Assembly (NCBI GenBank): GCA_025357895.1
Contig: JANYLL010000038.1
Location: forward strand, 1 to 7,714
Direction of reading: 5' to 3'
Length of the DNA stretch: 7,714 nt
Origin: Ignavibacteriota bacterium
GTDB lineage: Bacteria > Bacteroidota > Ignavibacteria > Palsa-1295
The notes under the pieces were generated by a model. That model had not been told where the DNA came from. It worked only from the letters and a program-made list of their open reading frames with translations, and did not search any database. A program made the position numbers and the translations under genes. This document shows positions 1 to 6,700 of this stretch, piece after piece (position 1 is the first letter of the stretch; the number at the start of each line of letters is the position of its first letter).

Positions 1-401
1 ACATATCCTGCTGCCTGAAGAGTGACGAGTGAATAGCAGTTCATCGCGATAGACGTATCGTGAAAAGCCGTTATAACTATTCCCGGAATTTTTTCATTCG
101 CAACAGGAATACCGGAAGCCCAGGGAAGAAAATCGTCGGAATGATTAATGTAATCTGTGCCTGCATTTGAAGCATTATTTTCCCAATTATATCCCGTCAG
201 CCTGTTACCGCCGATCCTTCTGGCAGTGATATTTTCATCGCGGTCATCGGATTGCCCGTTCGATCCATAGATGAATGGACTGATCCTATGAGTATCTATT
301 TCAGGATAAATATTGATGATGATCGGCTTTTGTGCAAAGCAAGGAAATATAATTCCCACTGAAAATAAAATTAATGACAAACAGATTATTTTTTTTTTCA
401 T
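1..401 (-). CDS. Secreted glycoside hydrolase family 44-like protein, N-terminal part (3' end beyond window)
   Basis: The frame opens with ATG at 401-399 and stays open to base 1, giving 133 complete codons; the C-terminus lies outside the window. Residues 1-23 look like a Sec signal peptide: Lys2-4, a hydrophobic core (IICLSLILFSVGIIF) and a likely cleavage site after CFA, before Gln24. The mature part has an ISPFIYGSN segment (residues 40-48), then ARRIGGNRLTGYNWENN (60-76) and SNAGTDY (78-84). I recognise this arrangement (IYG, R-x-GGNR, YNWE, SNAG-D) from the N-terminal strands of GH44 catalytic domains, which act on beta-glucans such as cellulose or xyloglucan. The catalytic glutamates of GH44 lie further along and cannot be checked. 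The start sits 12 bases after the dioxygenase stop codon and has an AGGA six bases upstream, so translation from a shared message is plausible. An A10 tract follows the ATG. The GH44 assignment is by remembered motif; a related GH-like clan member is possible. Confidence 0.72.
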   Translation of the reverse strand, partial: MKKKIICLSLILFSVGIIFPCFAQKPIIINIYPEIDTHRISPFIYGSNGQSDDRDENITARRIGGNRLTGYNWENNASNAGTDYINHSDDFLPWASGIPVANEKIPGIVITAFHDTSIAMNCYSLVTLQAAGY

Positions 402-407
402 AATTAT

Positions 408-411
408 TCCT
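408..411 (-). promoter_or_regulatory. Shine-Dalgarno-like AGGA for the GH44-like gene
   Basis: Read on the minus strand, the 12 bases between the dioxygenase stop and the next ATG are TTAGGAATAATT. AGGA lies six bases before the ATG, a suitable ribosome-binding distance. It supports the ATG at 401 as the start and is the clearest such site among the genes of this window. Confidence 0.5.
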
Positions 412-413
412 AA

Positions 414-1556
414 CTACGTGCTACTAACTACTGCATCCTTATCTTGCCAGCTTGCCCAGTATTCTTTCCATTCAACAGCTTCAGCAGCAGGTGCAATATT
501 CAACGGCGAGTGAGTATCGACCATCATCGCGCATTCATTGGTACGAGTCAGTTTATCCTGATTGCGCAGCGCCTTCGGATGTGGTCCATGATGAATGCCT
601 TGCGGATGAAGCGTTAGCATTGCTGCTTCGATATTATCGCGGCTGAAGAAGTCACCGTCATGATAAAAAAGAACTTCATCGTAATCACTGTTGCGATGAT
701 AGAACGGTACTTTCAGCGTATCTTTATCTTCTTCAAGCGGACGCGGAAGGAAAGAACAGATCACAAAATTTTTCGCTAAGAATGTCGTATGTACAGGCGG
801 CGGAAGATGCACTCGTGGCGAGATAACCGGACGTATATCCCGCATATTAATTTTGAATACTGTTAGGTCGCCGCGCCAACCGACAATATCAATTGGATTA
901 AATGGATAAAAGATCGACGTCCATTCGCCAAGTCTTTTCACGCGAATTTCATATTCTTTGCCGTTCTCTTCTGCTTTTTTATATTCGATAAATTCAGGAA
1001 TTGTTACAGCGCCCATATCATAGAGAGCATGCATTCCCATCAAACCCTTCATCTCCGGAGTCGGCGGCAAGATTTCCGAATGTGCTTCGATCATCACAAA
1101 GAAATTATCTTTTGTTTTCGGAATCATCCGGTATGTCGTAGCTCTGGGAATAACAATATAATCACCTGGTTCGAAATCCAGCACACCGAAATCGGTTTCC
1201 ATTTTTCCTTCACCGCGATGAATGAAATATAAAAGATCACCATCTGCATTTCGCAAATATGCCGGATGCGGCTCGGTGCGTCGGGAGATGAGCATGATGA
1301 GATCATCATTATAAAGAATCGCCGTCGGCAAGCCGTTAGGATCTGTCATGTCCGTCGGCTCGATCTTATCAAGATAGAACGCATGAGGGCGAAGCGGACC
1401 TTCGATGCGCGTCCAGCCTGTTGGAGGATGGGCATGATAAAGATGCGATACACGTCCGAAAAATCCTTCGCGACCATGCTCTTCTTCGAATGTACCTTCA
1501 GGAAGTGCAACATGCGGCTGTTTCGTTGCCTTGCCGCGCATTAATGGGAAATTCAT
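414..1556 (-). CDS. hmgA: Homogentisate 1,2-dioxygenase
   Basis: A complete 380-residue protein of the shorter bacterial homogentisate dioxygenase type. The enzyme opens the ring of homogentisate with O2 to give maleylacetoacetate, the central step of aerobic tyrosine and phenylalanine breakdown, using a mononuclear Fe(II) in a cupin fold in the cytoplasm. Family features visible are LLYFIHRGEGKMETDFG (108-124), the cupin turn FEPGDYIVIPRATTYR (128-143), VPFYHRNSDYDEVLFYHDG (283-301) and LTLHPQGIHHGPHP (314-327). By analogy with characterised enzymes, His287, Glu294 and one of His322/His323 are the probable iron ligands; this is inferred, not aligned. No signal peptide is present. The ATG at 1556 fits the family's N-terminus, although no strong Shine-Dalgarno is visible; Met6 is an alternative with none either. 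The gene stands apart from other tyrosine-degradation genes (maleylacetoacetate isomerase, fumarylacetoacetase, HPPD) in this window. It follows the OmpA-like gene after 104 bases containing a palindromic repeat pair. Confidence 0.9.
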   Translation of the reverse strand: MNFPLMRGKATKQPHVALPEGTFEEEHGREGFFGRVSHLYHAHPPTGWTRIEGPLRPHAFYLDKIEPTDMTDPNGLPTAILYNDDLIMLISRRTEPHPAYLRNADGDLLYFIHRGEGKMETDFGVLDFEPGDYIVIPRATTYRMIPKTKDNFFVMIEAHSEILPPTPEMKGLMGMHALYDMGAVTIPEFIEYKKAEENGKEYEIRVKRLGEWTSIFYPFNPIDIVGWRGDLTVFKINMRDIRPVISPRVHLPPPVHTTFLAKNFVICSFLPRPLEEDKDTLKVPFYHRNSDYDEVLFYHDGDFFSRDNIEAAMLTLHPQGIHHGPHPKALRNQDKLTRTNECAMMVDTHSPLNIAPAAEAVEWKEYWASWQDKDAVVSST

Positions 1557-1583
1557 ATGGTCTGTAAGATAAAATTTGTTTAA

Positions 1584-1646
1584 TGGGACGGACTTCAGTC
1601 CGTCCGAATCACTTTAAATAACACTGACGGACTAAAGTCCGTCCCA
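1584..1646. repeat. REPIN-like pair of palindromes in inverted orientation
   Basis: Two short palindromes lie in the gap between the OmpA-like and dioxygenase genes. The left (1586-1605) has 9-bp arms GGACGGACT/AGTCCGTCC around TC. The right (1626-1643) has 8-bp arms GACGGACT/AGTCCGTC around AA. The 21-base unit at 1584-1604, beginning TGGGACGGACTT, matches the reverse complement of 1626-1646 at 20 of 21 positions, so the whole is also a large inverted repeat with a 21-base AT-rich spacer. This is the layout of REP doublets (REPIN/BIME), which are non-autonomous elements mobilised by a RAYT (Y1 tyrosine) transposase. No T-run follows either hairpin on the gene strand, so it is not a canonical terminator. 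It may still reduce read-through or protect the upstream message. Confidence 0.75.
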
Positions 1647-1660
1647 CTATATTCCGCCGG

Positions 1661-3670
1661 CTATTTCAGCGGCGTCTGCACCTGCACCGTTACTGTTCTG
1701 CAATAGTATCTGCCTTCAGGAGTAGAATTCATTTCCGGCGAATACGTAGGGCCTATACCTTCTACTTTCGTAACCTGTGCTACAGCATTTTCTTCTTTGA
1801 TAAGTTTGTGAACGGCAAATGCACGTGAAGTTGAAAGTTCTTTATTATGATCGAGTTCGCCCATAGCATCCGTCGTTCCGGTGATGGAAACTGTTGAGCC
1901 GTCATGAATTGTCTTGGAGACAAATTCTGATACCATTTTTTTATTGGCATCATTAATATCAGCTTTATCAAAATCAAAAACGACGAGCGAGAGACGTGAA
2001 ATTTCATACGGATTCGATTCTAATGTTGCCGGAAGATCGACGTTCGACGACCCTACAATACCGCGGTTATCGGTAACATCAAGAGCGCATGTTAATTTTT
2101 CACTGCCTTTTATCGTAGCAGCGATTTTTTCAGCATCAGGATTTCCCAGTTTCCATGCAATGATTGCCGGCGGTTCACCGGCTCCGCCTGCAGAATAAAC
2201 ATTTTTATTGTGCGCTCCGACATCAAGTTTCCAAGAAGCAACCGGAGCAGAAGCACGAACGCTCATTGCAAACGGAACTGCCTCAGGAGTGATGGCATAT
2301 TCTTTGAACTGAGCGTGTACGACAGGTGCCAGCAGTGATTCATCTTCAGCTAAAATTTCTACTCGGCGATTTTCAGAGACTCCGGCAGTATCGCGCAGTG
2401 ATGAAGGAATTGTCGGATTCTTGCTTGCTTTCACTTCGATGCGATCAGGATCTATTCCCCAAACATCGGTGAAATATTTTTTTACGGTTTCAGCACGCGA
2501 AGAAGCAAGTTCTTTTGTAGCCGATGAAGATACTTCCCTGCCATCAGTCGTGCCATTCAAGGTTATTGCACCTTCAGGTTTTTCCGCCATGCGTTTGCCG
2601 ATAATATTGAGGATATGATAATACGCTCCAAGCGAATTATGCGGTAATGATGATTCATTGAATTTTGAACGCTCAGCTGATGTGATAACATGATAGCGAG
2701 GTACGAAATTTGTGCTGGCGCTATCGAAGAAAATATACGGCAATACCGGAAATGTTTCCGTAACCGTTGTCTCATAGACACTCACCGATTTCGGCTCCGC
2801 TAAACCCACATACGCAACTGGCGGCACGGGCTTAGCCGGCGGTGGTGGCGGAGGCGTTGGTGGAGGGGGCGGAGGAGGAAGAGTCGGCACTACTTTATAA
2901 AAACTATAACGAAGAGCAACACCTGCCTGTAAGGTCTGCGTCGTCCAATGATAATCTTGTTTTACCTGAGTAAAAGGAAAGTAATATTCAACTTCAGGCG
3001 CTGCAGTCAGCCGTTCTGAGAGCGGAACAGGGTAGCCGATGGCGCAACTTACACCAAAAGTTTCTTTCAGATTAATAATTGGACCGCTTCCGGCAATCGT
3101 ATCGACAGTGTTATTCTGAAATACAACTCCCTGCGGAGAAGAAATGTGATCAGTCTGAACATACGTTGACGATGCCGAGAATGGAAAATTTAAAACCAAA
3201 CCCCCTTTAACATAAAACGGGATTTTCTTGAATGGAGTAAATTTTAATCCGAGCCCGGCAATGATTTCAGGAATTGTTGCAGTATAGGAATTGGTAAGAT
3301 GTAGTTGAGTATAGCCGGTGTCGTTAGGATCTTTAATCGGTAATTTACTATTAAGCGCATCGCCAAATTTTCCCCCGCGCTGCGCAAACCCTGCTGTTGC
3401 ATACGCTTCAAATTTTCCGAATACCGGAATCTCTCCAAGAAATCCTATATCAAACCCTTTTCCTGTTCCGTTAGAAAACACACCACAGCCATAATCACAG
3501 CAATAGACATTGGCAGTGGTCTTATGGAAATTCCAGGAAAAATCACCGTATATTCCAAGACGGAATGCAACGGGTTTATCGGCACTCTGCTTTGCGACCT
3601 GCTCCAAACCTTGAGCATGGAGAGTCAATGAAAAGAAAACGAAGGGGATGAGAGAAAGTATTTGCTTCAC
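1661..3670 (-). CDS. OmpA-family outer membrane protein with barrel, proline-rich linker and two OmpA-like domains
   Basis: A 669-residue envelope protein. Residues 1-19 form a signal peptide ending LHA before Gln20. Residues about 30-260 alternate aromatic and polar residues as in an outer-membrane beta-barrel (for example FRLGIYGDFSW, KFEAYATAGFAQRGG, PFYVKGGLVLNFPF, AGVALRYSFYKV). A proline-rich linker covers 262-285. The first OmpA-like domain (about 308-443) holds TTDGRE, KELASSRAETV and ENRRVEI; the second (about 558-667) holds VVFDFDKADI, GTTDAMG, KELSTSRAFAV and RTVTVQV. Asp376/Arg392 and Asp601/Arg616 sit where OmpA proteins contact peptidoglycan, so both domains may anchor to the wall. 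Between them (about 455-550) lies an Ig-like, FlgD-Ig-type segment (ASWKLDV, GGAGEPPAIIAWKL). The start is GTG at 3670, directly followed by Lys2 of the signal peptide; no in-frame ATG lies nearby and no clear Shine-Dalgarno is seen. The probable role is structural tethering of outer membrane to cell wall. T9SS PorE-like or motility roles are possible but not supported here. Confidence 0.85.
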   Translation of the reverse strand: MKQILSLIPFVFFSLTLHAQGLEQVAKQSADKPVAFRLGIYGDFSWNFHKTTANVYCCDYGCGVFSNGTGKGFDIGFLGEIPVFGKFEAYATAGFAQRGGKFGDALNSKLPIKDPNDTGYTQLHLTNSYTATIPEIIAGLGLKFTPFKKIPFYVKGGLVLNFPFSASSTYVQTDHISSPQGVVFQNNTVDTIAGSGPIINLKETFGVSCAIGYPVPLSERLTAAPEVEYYFPFTQVKQDYHWTTQTLQAGVALRYSFYKVVPTLPPPPPPPTPPPPPPAKPVPPVAYVGLAEPKSVSVYETTVTETFPVLPYIFFDSASTNFVPRYHVITSAERSKFNESSLPHNSLGAYYHILNIIGKRMAEKPEGAITLNGTTDGREVSSSATKELASSRAETVKKYFTDVWGIDPDRIEVKASKNPTIPSSLRDTAGVSENRRVEILAEDESLLAPVVHAQFKEYAITPEAVPFAMSVRASAPVASWKLDVGAHNKNVYSAGGAGEPPAIIAWKLGNPDAEKIAATIKGSEKLTCALDVTDNRGIVGSSNVDLPATLESNPYEISRLSLVVFDFDKADINDANKKMVSEFVSKTIHDGSTVSITGTTDAMGELDHNKELSTSRAFAVHKLIKEENAVAQVTKVEGIGPTYSPEMNSTPEGRYYCRTVTVQVQTPLK
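2816..2887 (-). repeat. Proline-rich linker tract (low-complexity coding repeat)
   Basis: This stretch encodes residues 262-285 of the OmpA-family protein. It has seven consecutive prolines, a Thr, six more prolines, then AKPVPP. On the plus strand it is very G-rich (GGN triplets and a GGGGG run at about 2837-2879). The tract separates the membrane barrel from the periplasmic domains and is likely extended. Triplet slippage could change its length without breaking the frame. Confidence 0.8.
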
Positions 3671-3696
3671 GAAAAACGTATTACTTATAAATGCGT

Positions 3697-3720
3697 TATT
3701 CCCGCCATTTGGCGGGAATA
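3697..3720. repeat. Perfect palindrome: 10-bp stem, 4-base loop
   Basis: TATTCCCGCC (3697-3706), loop ATTT, GGCGGGAATA (3711-3720). Outer bases 3693-3696 and 3721-3724 extend the stem through G-U and G-C pairs. It fills the 62-base gap between the large surface-protein gene and the OmpA-like gene. In the direction of transcription the T-run (complement of 3726-3732) comes before the hairpin rather than after it, so it does not fit an intrinsic terminator for the surface-protein gene. It could be another dispersed palindromic repeat, an operator, or an mRNA-stabilising hairpin. Confidence 0.65.
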
Positions 3721-3732
3721 GCGTTAAAAAAA

Positions 3733-6700
3733 TTATTTCCTTACAACGATCCTCTTCGTCCCTCGGAATGCTCCTGCTTCGAAAACGAGCATATATGAGC
3801 CTTCGGATAGACGTGAAACATCAAAATCGAGTTTGTATCTTCCACCTTTCATTTGTTGCGAGCCATCGAGCACGTCCATAACTTTTGTGCCCGTTGTTCC
3901 ATAGATCGTAAGCTTTGGCGAAACATCTTCAAAGAACTCGACTTCAGTTTCGACTCTTCCCGTCGTTGGATTGGGCCTTGGTTCAATGAAAGAATTTAGT
4001 CCGGCTTTGAATATAAGAGTGCTGATCGTACACTTCGATCCGATCTTCACTGCGCTTGTATCGCCTGTGGGTATCGGTTTAATGAACATGATCGAGTCGC
4101 TCGTGAATTTTCGCGGAATAAGAATGAGTGATGAGATTGCTGAATCAGGTACAGTAAGAAGAAATTTTAATTTTGTAATTTCACCTGCCGTGACGCTATC
4201 ACAGTTCAAGAGATCAATATCTATCCTACCTGCTTGATAGCTTATTGTAGGTTTTGTATATTTAGAAACAGCTCCAAGATATTGCAGCGCGTACTTATTA
4301 TAGAGAAGTGTATATTTTATATCGATTGGCGTAAGCGGCATATCAACATTCATCAGCACCGGTACAGTAACCGTATCGCCGATTATCCCTGCTACAGTAT
4401 CGACAAAACCTATTCTTGTATCAAATGAAAGTGTAAGAGGATATGGCGGTGCATAGCCGTAACTATGGATATGACCCGTATCAACTATAGAACAAGGTTT
4501 ATTCGAATATGCAAAGATCGAAGTGTCTATCAAACTATCAGCAAGCGGACAGAACCGGACTGTTAATACAATCGAATCTCCCGGCTGCATGGTAAGCGGA
4601 TATGGCTTATCCGAAGATACAACGCGGTGGAATGGCGGGAGTGTAGATAAGGAATCAAAACGCATAGGAACAAGCCCAGGATTACGTACCACTACTGTGA
4701 GATCCTTACACTGCTTGACCCGAACCGTATCAAAATTTGTTTGTTTCTGAACGCTAATCTTTGGATTATCGATAAGAATCCTACAATGATCGTTTGTTGC
4801 AACAATTTTAAAAAAGACAATTGAGTCGCTATCGAAATTAAAATTATCAAGCGTCATCAAGAAATTTGCAGTATCGCCTTTTGGTAAAAAACGAACATAG
4901 CAAATAGTCCCGGCTTTTACGTTACGTGCATTCTTCAGATCAGCCCATATACCGGAGCTATCAAGAACTGAGGTCTGATTCGTGTATTGAGATTGTATAT
5001 CTAAATACCTGAGTTTAGTGGTATCATATCCTAAATGGAAAAGTAAATCAATGATACTCTGCGGGATGTCTCGTGAGATCATGATCGGGATCACAAGTGT
5101 ATCACATGTCGTAATATGAAAAGTATCCTGATTGATCCGCGAGGCAGTAGTATCAAACGCCGAAGTTATGCCATAGAATGGTGCAAAGCCTTCGCCCGTG
5201 ACAAGAATTGATGTATCAACGCCATCACATGGGAAACTTGTAAAGAGATTCAATCGCGCAGAATATTTTTTCGGCGCGCGTGGAAAGAATGTAAAGGATA
5301 GACAAAGCTTTTCCCCTCGACGAACGATCCAGGGTAATTGCTTCCCGGAGCACTCAGTAACGGTGAATACTTTTTGGTCGGGTACAAATAGTGCTTTCGT
5401 AAAAATAATACTGTCGCCGCTCGGATTAGTAAAAGCATCCGGCACAACAACGCTAACTTTTATTGGCAGAGCCGTCGTATCAACATGGGTGTTGGGAAAT
5501 GCAACAATTGATTGATTCGGCTGGAAGTTCATTTCTCGCCTGCCCGAAAGATACGTATTGAATTGCTGCTTCCATACATTCGTACTTGATCTTGCTTTAA
5601 TATGGATCTGCGCATTCATCGTCAGGTTCTGCGCTATTGCCGGAATATTCGGACAAAAGGTAACTACAAGAGTATCCTGAGTCTTTGGCGGAATTGTAAA
5701 TGATCCTGATGTATCTCCTGTTAATTTCGAACGCCACTTAAAAACAGATCTATTCGGATTCGGCAAACCAACATCATCGATCCAGATCGAATCAATGACG
5801 ATCGGAATAAAATCACTTTCATTCGTAAGCGGTATCTCGCGTTCGGAGCAATCACATGGTTTCACAAGCCCGTAATTAATTAATTGAACCGGAACATCAA
5901 GCCGAACAATTGTGCCGCTTCCGCTGACTGCTCCTGTTATCTGCTTTCCGCAAGGAGTATCAAGGGTGACAGTAACATTATCATTATAATTTTGCGCCGC
6001 AGTAGGTGCAAAACGTACATACGCTGTAAGTGAATCACGGGGATTGAGCCAAAGCGGCAATGCAGGCGATGTCGAGAGAAGCGAATATCCGGGCGGAGTC
6101 GCAACAGAAGTTATATGAACCGGAATTGCTGAAATATTTTCGATAGTGATACTATCATCTTTACGCCAACCCACTTCTACCGGTCCGTATGTTGTCAGTG
6201 TAGTTACTGCAAGTTTCGGAGTCATGCTCGAGCCCTGAAGCAGCAGTTGATAATTCGTCCCGTCCGAAAGATCGATCTGTATATATGATCTGTCTGCCCG
6301 ATCCTGTATAATATCATTGGGACAGTACTTCACATTGTAAATAAATGATTTTTTATCAGGCGTAGCTCCGGAAGGAATATGATTAAGCATCGTATATTTC
6401 CCGCTCGGATCGATAAGTTGATCGCCGGTTATCGTAACGCTTACTCCCGATATATTTGTCACCGTGTCGCTTTGCGTTCGGCACTCGCAGCCGAGAACAT
6501 TTTCAATATCGAGGAAAGGAGGCTGAAATTTAAATTGTTCGAACACACCGGTACCACTGATAGGAATGCAGATCGTTCCGTAACATTGCAGATCAAAGAT
6601 ACAAAGAGTATCATAATATGTTTTCTGTTCGCGGGGACGAAACTGGACCGAAATATTTGACGTCGCACCCGGAGCGAGTCCGAATGTTTTTCCCCCTGTT

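Noticed and set aside
313..513. Plus-strand open frame of 66 codons across the GH44-like start and hmgA end
   Set aside because: It overlaps two supported minus-strand genes and has low-complexity, shadow-like composition.
1266..1544. Plus-strand open frame antisense to hmgA
   Set aside because: It is a shadow of a well-conserved enzyme gene, with no start signal or recognisable protein features.
1584..1646. Palindromes read as a bidirectional transcription terminator
   Set aside because: No T-rich run follows either hairpin in either direction, and the unit-level symmetry fits a REP doublet better.
1655..1674. Inverted repeat CGCCG/CGGCG spanning the stop codon of the OmpA-family gene
   Set aside because: Only 5 bp of stem with a 10-base loop and no T-run on either side; weak compared with the adjacent REPIN-like element and likely chance.
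3676..3691. TATAAG-like box upstream of the OmpA-family gene as a promoter
   Set aside because: It lies too close to the GTG start and has no convincing upstream element; AT-rich spacers give such matches by chance.
5198..5515. Plus-strand open frame of 105 codons
   Set aside because: It is antisense to the large surface-protein gene, whose frame continues unbroken with domain structure. The plus-strand product has no recognisable motif.
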